From positions 1 through 64,000 of the forward strand of contig JAJRSO010000069.1 of the NCBI GenBank assembly GCA_024278755.1: DNA of 64,000 nucleotides, in the 5' to 3' direction. Both the position numbers and the translations under genes were made by a program. The notes under the pieces are model-generated. The model was not told the DNA's origin. It ran no database searches and saw nothing but the letters and a program-made list of their open reading frames with translations. Below, one piece after another: positions 57,786-64,000 of the stretch (the first letter of the stretch is position 1; each line of letters starts with the position of its first letter). Origin of the DNA: Calditrichota bacterium (lineage in GTDB: Bacteria > Calditrichota > Calditrichia > Calditrichales > Calditrichaceae).

Positions 57786-59158
57786 AAGAAAAATACGCCA
57801 TCCTCATCGTGGACGATGAAAAACTGCAACGGGAATCTCTGGCCGGATTTTTAAAGAAATCGGGTTACCAAACCTATACGGCGGCCGGCGTTGACCAGGC
57901 GATTTCCATTGTTTCTGAAAAACAGATTGAAATTATTTTTAGTGATTTTATGATGGGAGAAAAATCGGGTTTTGACCTGCTAAATGAGATACGGCAACTG
58001 AACCCGGAAATCAGCGTGATAATTATGACCGCCTTCGGTACCATTCAGGATGCGGTGGCCGCTATGAAAGCCGGCGCTTTCGATTACCTGACCAAACCCA
58101 TCGATTTGGATGAGGTGGAAATCCTCATTCAGCGCGCGCTGGAACTGCGTCATTTGACCCGCGAAAACAAAGAACTTCGCGAGCGACTGCGCGATAAACA
58201 CAAACTCAGCGGCATCATTACCAGTAGTTCCGTGATGGCCGAAACGCTTAGTCTGGCTGCCCGCGCCGCCAACAGCCGGGCGTCTGTTTTAATTCAGGGT
58301 GAGAGCGGTACCGGGAAGGAGCTTATTGCCCGCGCTATTCATCAAACCAGTCCGCGAGCCGACAAGCCGATGGTCACCATCAATTGCGCAGCCATCCCCG
58401 AAAACCTTTTGGAAAGCGAATTATTCGGCCACGAAAAAGGATCGTTTACGGGAGCCGTTCAGCAAAAATCCGGCCGGGTGGAAGAGGCGGACGGCGGTAC
58501 GCTTTTTTTGGACGAAGCCGGCGACATTCCTCTGTCTGTTCAGGTAAAACTGCTGCGTTTCCTGCAGTTCGGCGAATTCCAGCGCGTGGGCGGCAATACG
58601 GTACACAAAGTGGATGTACGCCTAATCAGCGCCACAAATCGTGATTTACCGACGATGATTAAGGAGAATACATTCCGCGAAGATTTTTACTACCGCCTCA
58701 ATGTAATCAACATTACCGTACCGCCGCTGCGTCAGCGTAAAGAGGATATTCCGCTGCTGATTGATTTTTTTATCCAGAAATATGCCCGGGAAAATCAAAA
58801 AGCTGTGAACCGGCTTACCAGCGGCGCGTTGGATGTTTTAATGAAATACGATTTCCCCGGCAATGTGCGTGAGCTGGAAAACATTATCGAACGTTCGGTG
58901 GTTTTATCCCGGGAAGAGTTGATTGCCAGGACTGATTTACCGCTTACTATTTCTTCTGCTATTAACGGAAGAGGCGCCGGTCAGATTCCCATTGATTATT
59001 ACAGCGGTTCATTAAACGACCGGGTAGCCGCGTTTGAACGGGATTTAATCGAACGGGCTTTAAAAGAACACAACTTTAATCAAAGCCGGGCGGCGGAAGC
59101 GCTGGGACTGAGTGAACGCAATTTGCGTTATAAATTACAAAAATACGGGATGAAGTGA
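57782..59158 (+). CDS. NtrC-family sigma-54 response regulator (ZraR-like)
   Basis: This 458-aa regulator has three domains. The receiver (1-120) shows VDDE, the phospho-Asp in SDFMMG, the Thr in MTAFG and the Lys in LTKP. The AAA+ domain (about 145-380) has Walker A GESGTGKE and the sigma-54 loop GSFTGA. The Fis-type helix-turn-helix lies at about 430-458 (NQSRAAEALGLSERNLRYKL). All motifs are intact. It is translationally coupled to the kinase and should activate sigma-54 promoters such as the one at 59359. Confidence 0.95.
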   Translation: MKEKYAILIVDDEKLQRESLAGFLKKSGYQTYTAAGVDQAISIVSEKQIEIIFSDFMMGEKSGFDLLNEIRQLNPEISVIIMTAFGTIQDAVAAMKAGAFDYLTKPIDLDEVEILIQRALELRHLTRENKELRERLRDKHKLSGIITSSSVMAETLSLAARAANSRASVLIQGESGTGKELIARAIHQTSPRADKPMVTINCAAIPENLLESELFGHEKGSFTGAVQQKSGRVEEADGGTLFLDEAGDIPLSVQVKLLRFLQFGEFQRVGGNTVHKVDVRLISATNRDLPTMIKENTFREDFYYRLNVINITVPPLRQRKEDIPLLIDFFIQKYARENQKAVNRLTSGALDVLMKYDFPGNVRELENIIERSVVLSREELIARTDLPLTISSAINGRGAGQIPIDYYSGSLNDRVAAFERDLIERALKEHNFNQSRAAEALGLSERNLRYKLQKYGMK

Positions 59159-59183
59159 GCAAGTAGCAAGTAGCAAGTAGCAT
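59156..59183. repeat. Tandem 7-base repeat (AGCAAGT)
   Basis: Just after the regulator stop codon, AGCAAGT is repeated a little over three times. It is short, of unknown meaning, and could expand by slippage. Confidence 0.6.
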
Positions 59184-59241
59184 AAGATGTATCCTGTCTT
59201 TTAATTTGTCAAATCGCTGCAATATTTTAAATAAATGGCTG

Positions 59242-59259
59242 CATTCGTTCATCCGAATG
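59242..59259. promoter_or_regulatory. Perfect palindrome, candidate enhancer site for the NtrC-type regulator
   Basis: CATTCG and CGAATG are perfect inverted arms with a 6-base centre. The site lies about 100 bp upstream of the sigma-54-type promoter, which is the normal distance for an NtrC-family binding site. The link to this regulator is inferred from position. Confidence 0.6.
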
Positions 59260-59358
59260 AAAGAAGAGAGAACAAAAAAATGTCTAATTAACTCGGCAGA
59301 ATCGTCGATTTTTTACTTTATTTTAATTTTCCTCCCCGAATACAGGACTTTCTATTAT

Positions 59359-59373
59359 TGGCACAGCCTTTGT
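59359..59373 (+). promoter_or_regulatory. Sigma-54-type promoter before the Spy/ZraP-like gene
   Basis: TGGCAC, five bases, then TTGT gives the GG-N10-GT spacing of a -24/-12 promoter; the consensus ends in TTGC, so one base differs. Transcription would start near 59385, leaving a leader of about 40 bases with GGGAG before the ATG at 59423. Confidence 0.72.
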
Positions 59374-59422
59374 AGTAGAAGACGCAAACACATGAACTTA
59401 ACCAAACACAGGGAGAATTAAA

Positions 59423-59911
59423 ATGAAACGAGTTCTTTTATCCGGTTTAACCCTTATCGTATTATTAACCGCCGGCAGCCTGTTTGCCCAGCCTCCGGGC
59501 ATGAAAGGCAATATGTCGCCGGCTCCTAATTTTCGTCAGGGCGCCGTTCTTGGTTTAAGCGCCGAACAGCAGACTAAAATTGACAAGCTACGTCTGGAAC
59601 ATCAAAAAATGACCGCTCCGCTACGCGCCGATGTACAAAGTCTGCAAACCGCTTACCGTTTGATGATTATTGACCCGAAGATATCGGAATCCAAGTTAAA
59701 AGCGCAGCTTTCTAAAATCAGCGCCAAAAGGCAGGCGCTTGCACTCCTGCGGGCCAAACATCAGCGCCAGGTACGCAGTTTGTTAACAGACGAGCAAAAA
59801 GTAAAATTTGATCAGCGTATTATTTCCGGCCACGGTAAAAAAGGCCGAATGGGGCACAAAGGCCACAAGATGTATAAAGGTGGTTGCAAAGCCGGAGCCC
59901 GCATGCGCTGA
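59423..59911 (+). CDS. Spy/CpxP/ZraP-like periplasmic protein with metal-rich tail
   Basis: This is a 162-aa periplasmic protein with a signal peptide ending in LFA before QPPG. The helical core has the family pattern: LGLSAEQQTKIDKLR near 42-56 and the LTDEQKVKFDQR (LTxxQ) motif near 121-132. The C-terminal 30 residues are basic and rich in His, Met, Gly and one Cys (RMGHKGHKMYKGGC), suggesting metal binding as in ZraP. It follows the kinase and regulator genes with its own promoter and ends at a strong terminator. I infer a zinc- or copper-responsive chaperone or buffer. The metal is not known. Confidence 0.85.
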   Translation: MKRVLLSGLTLIVLLTAGSLFAQPPGMKGNMSPAPNFRQGAVLGLSAEQQTKIDKLRLEHQKMTAPLRADVQSLQTAYRLMIIDPKISESKLKAQLSKISAKRQALALLRAKHQRQVRSLLTDEQKVKFDQRIISGHGKKGRMGHKGHKMYKGGCKAGARMR

Positions 59912-59951
59912 GTTAATTCTGACCTCAAATACACCTCATAAATCCCCCCTC

Positions 59952-59987
59952 GGGACTGTTCGATAATGAGCAGTCCCCTTTCTTTTT
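59952..59987 (+). terminator. Intrinsic terminator after the Spy/ZraP-like gene
   Basis: GGGACTG (59952-59958) pairs with CAGTCCC (59971-59977), followed by a T-rich tract (CTTTCTTTTT). It separates the stress unit from the downstream lipoprotein gene. Confidence 0.88.
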
Positions 59988-60141
59988 ACCAGGCCCGAAG
60001 ACAGGTATTTACCCCGGAATACAGACAAAAGAATATTTTCAAGATTCAAAAAAAGGTTCGATAACAGTAAATAATGTATCATATTATTTATCAATTGACA
60101 TTTGAATAAAAACTGGTGTAAACTGTTTTTTTAATTTTTAA

Positions 60142-61020
60142 ATGAGCTCCTGCATGCTGTCATCAAAAACAATCCTGCTGCTACTCCTGCTTTCTTTTCT
60201 GGTTTCATGCAATTATCATTCGCTGTTACCAAAGATAATCCCGCAAGCTGAAAAACCGGTTCCTAAAAAGCACATCGCAATTCCGGAAGAACCGGGAATG
60301 AAATTTATTCCCGGCGGAACATTTAATATGGGCAGTGCCGCAAAAAAAACGGAAGGTCCGGTACATCGGGTTCGTGTGGATAGTTTTTACCTCGATGAAA
60401 ATGAAGTCACCGTTTATGAGTATCTGCGTTTTTGTAAAGCTACCCGGCGGCATATGCCCAAGCAACCCGTCTGGAGTGATGATGAACATCCTGTGGTTAA
60501 TATCACATGGAAAGACGCCCGGGATTTTGCCGCCTGGAGCGGGAAACGATTGCCCACCGAAGCGGAATGGGAATATGCGGCAAGGAGCACAAAACCAGGA
60601 ACCCGTTACGCTTCTGACCCGAAAAATAGCTATTTTGGTAGTTTCGGCAATATTGCAGACGAATCTCTGTTACGAATAAAAGTACGTTTCCCCGTTAAAA
60701 CACGCTATGATGACGGCTTTGTTCACAGTGCACCGGTAGGAAGTTTTCCGGCAAATATCTTCGGCGTGTTTGATTTGGAAGGAAACGTGCTGGAATGGTG
60801 TTCGGACTGGTATGGCCCGGATTATTATAAAAATTCCGCGAAAAACAATCCTCAAGGAGCGGCAAAGGGAAATTACAAAATAATCCGTGGCGCCTCGTGG
60901 AACCGCAGCGGCGATTACTTACGCTCTACATACCGTTCCTGGTATCCGCCGGCCTGCGCCTTTGATTTTTTAGGATTCCGCTGCGCAAAGGACTACCATC
61001 CCTTCGGCTCGGATAAGTAA
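60142..61020 (+). CDS. Formylglycine-generating-enzyme-fold lipoprotein, catalytic Cys absent
   Basis: This 292-aa lipoprotein has a lipobox (FLVSC, Cys near residue 25) and an SUMF1/FGE-type C-type-lectin-like fold from about 50 to 285. Family hallmarks are FIPGGTFNMGS, DSFYLDENEVTVYEY, GKRLPTEAEWEYAAR, GNVLEWCSDWYGPDYY and RGASWN. The two active-site cysteines of real FGE (in the CHRSYC region) are replaced by RSTYRSWY, so it should not modify sulfatases. Such proteins usually have structural or binding roles. The start has no clear ribosome site; an ATG 12 bases later is also possible. Confidence 0.85.
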   Translation: MSSCMLSSKTILLLLLLSFLVSCNYHSLLPKIIPQAEKPVPKKHIAIPEEPGMKFIPGGTFNMGSAAKKTEGPVHRVRVDSFYLDENEVTVYEYLRFCKATRRHMPKQPVWSDDEHPVVNITWKDARDFAAWSGKRLPTEAEWEYAARSTKPGTRYASDPKNSYFGSFGNIADESLLRIKVRFPVKTRYDDGFVHSAPVGSFPANIFGVFDLEGNVLEWCSDWYGPDYYKNSAKNNPQGAAKGNYKIIRGASWNRSGDYLRSTYRSWYPPACAFDFLGFRCAKDYHPFGSDK

Positions 61021-61196
61021 CAGCCGGACTCTGGTGCATGCAACGTTATCCCGACTGAATATTTGCTTATCAGATTTGATATTTGTCACATACAATTAGA
61101 ACGCCAAATCCTTATACTTCTTTTGTCTTCAATATAAGTTTTATTAAAATCTATTTTCATTTTGTTACTTTAAACATATTTCTCGGAGATTTCCGT

Positions 61197-61577
61197 TTGG
61201 ATCGGCGTCTTTTTACGAGGGTCGAAGTGCCCGGAGCAAAAATTCAGTATAAAAAGTCCGGCGTAAAGAAAATGCTGTCCGGTTTATCAAAACCGAAAGA
61301 AATAAAAAATATTTCTAAGAGCGGCCTTTCCTTTCATTTAGATAAACAGTTTGCGCCGGGCGAACAGATTGCCATGAAACTCCAATTTCCCGACGGGAAC
61401 AATTTTACTCTTAAGGGGCACGTACGTTGGAATAACGCGGTAAATTCATCCGAAACTTTTGCCATTGGAATTCAGTTTTTCCCGTACGGCACTGCGGCAA
61501 ACTATAATCCTCCTTCTGCTCTGGAATACCTGCGTAATATGGAAGGACAGGAAGTAACAAAAATCTCTGCAGAATAA
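61197..61577 (+). CDS. PilZ domain protein (c-di-GMP receptor)
   Basis: The frame is open from 61083, but the TTG at 61197-61199 is the better start, with GGAG eight bases upstream. The 126-aa product is a single PilZ domain. RRLFTRVEV supplies the RxxxR motif and NISKSGLSF the D/NxSxxG motif, both needed to bind c-di-GMP. HVRWNNAV and IGIQFFPYG follow. It could read out the pool set by the cyclase and phosphodiesterase at 2-6.7 kb, though they are far apart. Confidence 0.85.
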   Translation: MDRRLFTRVEVPGAKIQYKKSGVKKMLSGLSKPKEIKNISKSGLSFHLDKQFAPGEQIAMKLQFPDGNNFTLKGHVRWNNAVNSSETFAIGIQFFPYGTAANYNPPSALEYLRNMEGQEVTKISAE

Positions 61578-61675
61578 TCCCGCCGATTTAGTCTTTCTCC
61601 CCTTTTTTTTTAATCTTTATATTGCGTATATTCCAATACTTATCAAAATAGAAATATTTCCTATTTGGAGTTCGC

Positions 61676-62920
61676 ATGAAACTGAAGCTACACTGGCAAA
61701 TTCTTATCGCTCTTGCAGCGGGAGTGTTATTAGCCATTATTTCCAAAGCCATCGGATTTGAACATTTTGTAATTGACGACCTCAGCATTCTCGGCGTTAT
61801 TTTTCTGCGCGCATTACGGATGGTGATCGTTCCGCTGATTGTTTCATCCATTATCTCCGGCGTAACCAGTATCGGCAATGCCGAGAATTTCGGCCGCATG
61901 AGCGCCAAGACCTTTACCTATTATATCACCACCAGCCTGCTGGCTATTTTAACCGGACTTGTTTTGGTGAACCTTATTCAGCCGGGTGTGGGCGCCAACC
62001 TGAGTTTGCAAAGCGTGCCGGAAAATCTACAGGCCAATGTGCAGAAACTGGGCGATACCCTGTTGGGAATTATTCCGCTGAACCCCCTTGCTGTTATGGT
62101 GGAAGGAAAAATATTACCGACGATTTTCTTTTCGCTGCTCTTTGGTTTTTTTATAACTAAAGCGCCCGATCCGTATCGGCAGCAGCTAACCGATTTTTTC
62201 CAGGGCGTGTTTGAAGTGATGATGAAACTAACCCATTTTATTATTCTGTTTACACCCATTGGTGTTTTTGCCATCATTGCCCAAAAGGTAGCTCAAACCG
62301 GAATCGATGTATTTATTCCCCTCGCCGGCTATATGCTAACGGTAGTGGGCGCTCTCGCCATTCATGCCTTTATCACTCTGCCTTTGCTGCTTTCATTAAT
62401 AGGCCGCATTTCGCCGCTGAAAATGTTTAAAGCCATGTCCGCCGCCCTGCTGACCGCCTTTTCCACTTCCTCCTCTTCGGCGACACTGCCGCTAACCATG
62501 TCTTCGATTGAACAAAATGCCGGCGCATCCAACCGGGTGAGTAGTTTTGTGCTGCCGCTGGGCGCGACGATTAATATGGACGGCACCGCGCTGTACGAAT
62601 GCGTGGCCGCTATTTTTATTGCCCAGGTATATGGGTTTGATTTGAGTTTTGCCCAGCAGTTTATTGTCGTATTAACCGCGCTGCTGGCCAGCATCGGCGC
62701 CGCGGGAATTCCCATGGCCGGGCTGGTGATGATGGCCATAATCTTAAATGCGGTGGGATTACCGTTGGAAGGTGTGGGACTTATTTTGGCCGTGGATCGG
62801 ATTTTGGATATGATGCGCACGTCGGTCAATGTGTGGAGCGACAGTTGCGGTACGGCAATCATCGCTAAAACCGAGGGAGAGACGGGGCTGAAGGTTTTGA
62901 GGACAGTGAACAGTGAATAG
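61676..62920 (+). CDS. Sodium/proton-dicarboxylate symporter (DAACS family)
   Basis: This 414-aa inner-membrane transporter of the GltP/DctA type takes up glutamate, aspartate or C4-dicarboxylates. It has about eight membrane segments and the reentrant loops typical of the family: FSTSSSSATLPLTM (HP1), NMDGTALYECVA (the NMDGT cation-binding motif) and GAAGIPMAGLVMM (HP2). VNVWSDSCGTAIIA is the conserved end. The exact substrate cannot be read from the sequence. The ATG follows GGAG. It is transcribed alone. Confidence 0.93.
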   Translation: MKLKLHWQILIALAAGVLLAIISKAIGFEHFVIDDLSILGVIFLRALRMVIVPLIVSSIISGVTSIGNAENFGRMSAKTFTYYITTSLLAILTGLVLVNLIQPGVGANLSLQSVPENLQANVQKLGDTLLGIIPLNPLAVMVEGKILPTIFFSLLFGFFITKAPDPYRQQLTDFFQGVFEVMMKLTHFIILFTPIGVFAIIAQKVAQTGIDVFIPLAGYMLTVVGALAIHAFITLPLLLSLIGRISPLKMFKAMSAALLTAFSTSSSSATLPLTMSSIEQNAGASNRVSSFVLPLGATINMDGTALYECVAAIFIAQVYGFDLSFAQQFIVVLTALLASIGAAGIPMAGLVMMAIILNAVGLPLEGVGLILAVDRILDMMRTSVNVWSDSCGTAIIAKTEGETGLKVLRTVNSE

Positions 62921-62958
62921 TGATAAAGCTGTGTATTTGATTTTAAAATTCAAGTAGA

Positions 62959-63200
62959 ATCATTAGTGTCCGGTTTAAAAAGTAAATGTTCTGGTTTGTT
63001 GAAAGTTCAAAATAATAACCCTCTCCTTTCCGAAATCGGGCTTTCCCCTCCCTTCAAAAAAAGGGAGGGGAAAGAGCCGGAGGCGAGGGGTGGGTTTGTA
63101 CAGATTTAATTTAAAGTCTCAAAAAACGAATTGGACTTTAAATCCTTGTAAATCATAAAGCTAATTGTGTTTAAATAAAACGTAACCGGACACTAATGAT
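62959..63200. mobile_element. 242-bp MITE-like element with 17-bp perfect terminal inverted repeats
   Basis: ATCATTAGTGTCCGGTT (62959-62975) and its exact inverse AACCGGACACTAATGAT (63184-63200) bound a short stretch with no coding frame. The interior has a strong hairpin (CCCCTCCC and GGGAGGGG). Flanking bases give no convincing target duplication beyond GA on each side. It looks like a non-autonomous transposable element whose transposase is elsewhere. Confidence 0.75.
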
Positions 63201-63241
63201 GAATAATAGCATCCCTCCGGTGAAGTACATCTTGCAGACAG

Positions 63242-64000
63242 TTAGGCCACGTTGTTAACTTCCTGGGGGGAATTCTCTTGATTTATCGAGACAGGCAGGA
63301 GCTCTTCCAGCCTGCTCATCGGGTAATCGGGTATTTTTTTAAGTAACTCTTTTAACCATGACTTTGGCTCTAACCCTTTCAGTTCCGCCGTTGCCAAAAG
63401 CGTATAAAGAATCGCCGCCCACCTGGCTCCGTCATGGCTGCCGGCGAATCCCGATAAATCGGGACGGCCAATGGCAATGGGACGAATGGAATTTCCCACT
63501 AAATTGTTATCAATCTCAAAACACCGTCGTCCATATAGCGGATTAAGCGATTCCATAAGTTTAACGTATAGTCAATGGCTTTGCCGATAGAACTTCTCGG
63601 CAGCACCTCGGCTTTGTTTTCTATAAGCCAGCGGCGGATATTGTCCAACTGGCGTACAGAATGGCGCTGCCGAAAGTCATACCGTTCTTCATAAGATAAA
63701 CCGCCATCCCGGGCGCGTGCTTCCACAAGATATAAATAGCGTATGTGCTTCAACATCCACGAAGCGCGTTTTGTATCATTATTTTTGGCAGCGTCAAACT
63801 TTCTCCTGACGTGGGCGAAACAGGCTAACTGAATAACATCCACACGGCGGCCAACTTCGTTGTAACCGGCATAACCATCGGTTTGAAGATGCCCTTTGAA
63901 ATCTTTTAGCGTCTCTGCCGGAAATTTCGAATTTCGTCCCGTCTGATATTCAAAAAAGACCCCTTCACCTAAAGGGTCATAATAAACCCAGTGATAACCG
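63242..64000 (-). pseudogene. IS66-family transposase (TnpC), frameshifted and cut by window edge
   Basis: The right edge carries the C-terminal half of an IS66 transposase: QTDGYAGYNEVG (second catalytic Asp), CFAHVRRKFDAA, LGKALxYALN-like KAIDYTLNLWNRL and RLEELLP. The frame breaks near 63520: RYMDDG is followed by GTTTTGAG, where adding one C (CGTTTTGAG) restores DDGRFEIDNN. The third catalytic residue, normally Glu in NNxVE, reads Gly (GGA, 63494-63496). The usual GRKNYLFAGS stretch is changed to GRPDLSGFAGS by a TCCCGATTTATCGGGA palindrome. It is therefore inactive. The other IS66 genes would lie outside the window. Confidence 0.88.

Noticed and set aside
59206-59421. 71-aa frame between the regulator and the Spy/ZraP-like gene
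   Set aside because: It lies across the palindrome and the sigma-54-type promoter, has no good ribosome site and has low-complexity residues.
61083-61196. N-terminal 38-residue extension of the PilZ gene
   Set aside because: The extension is hydrophobic and unlike PilZ proteins, and the TTG at 61197 has a proper ribosome site.

Overview
This window looks like chromosome from a Gram-negative bacterium of the Fibrobacterota-Chlorobiota-Bacteroidota type, most likely Calditrichota or a close relative. The signs are many lipoproteins, a TonB-dependent receptor, a PorV-like barrel, a DUF4292-like lipoprotein, a secreted Tricorn-like protease, large TPR proteins, a YfhO membrane protein and moderate GC content. 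No rRNA, tRNA, CRISPR array or phage was seen. Taxonomy is inferred, since no marker gene could be searched.

Layout. (1) 1-1.8 kb: a large secreted surface protein running off the left edge, with a small secreted partner. (2) 2-15.9 kb: one long minus-strand series reading TPR protein, Mfd, three parvulin-type PPIase genes ending in SurA, a PspF-like sigma-54 activator, a diguanylate cyclase, a TPR protein and an HD-GYP phosphodiesterase. The activator is frameshifted at an 11-A run that removes its DNA-binding tail, and the middle PPIase has one in-frame TAA. (3) 16-24.8 kb: Lon, a lipoprotein GH133-type debranching enzyme, an S9 peptidase and a CvfB-like RNA-binding protein. (4) 25-28.8 kb: a vitamin B12 uptake unit made of a cobalamin riboswitch, an intrinsic terminator, a BtuB-like receptor and a YncE-like beta-propeller lipoprotein. 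(5) 29-31.4 kb: a MATE transporter and a 251-bp tandem repeat. (6) 31.4-39.7 kb: an envelope glycan operon with a TPR lipoprotein, a DUF4292-like lipoprotein carrying a second in-frame TAA, two GT2 enzymes, YfhO and a GT4 enzyme. (7) 40-47.7 kb: PBP1A, an EnvC-like amidase activator lacking its zinc ligands, a PorV-like barrel, a cysteine desulfurase, a flavin reductase and an aldo/keto reductase. (8) 48-51.8 kb: two-subunit xanthine dehydrogenase. (9) 52.3-55.6 kb: Tricorn-like protease. (10) 55.8-60 kb: a histidine kinase, an NtrC-type regulator and a Spy/ZraP-like periplasmic protein behind a sigma-54-type promoter and an upstream perfect palindrome, which together form a Zra-like envelope or metal stress unit. 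(11) 60-64 kb: a sulfatase-modifying-factor-fold lipoprotein, a PilZ protein, a dicarboxylate symporter, a 242-bp element with perfect 17-bp terminal inverted repeats, and a dead IS66 transposase cut by the right edge.

The main themes are envelope quality control (PPIases, Lon, proteases, Zra-like system), c-di-GMP signalling (cyclase, HD-GYP, PilZ) and envelope polysaccharide synthesis. The strongest unexplained signals are the poly-A frameshift in the sigma-54 activator, the two otherwise intact lipoprotein genes each broken by a single in-frame TAA, and the complete sigma-54 stress circuit near 59 kb. Intergenic spaces carry several families of short palindromes and degenerate repeats.
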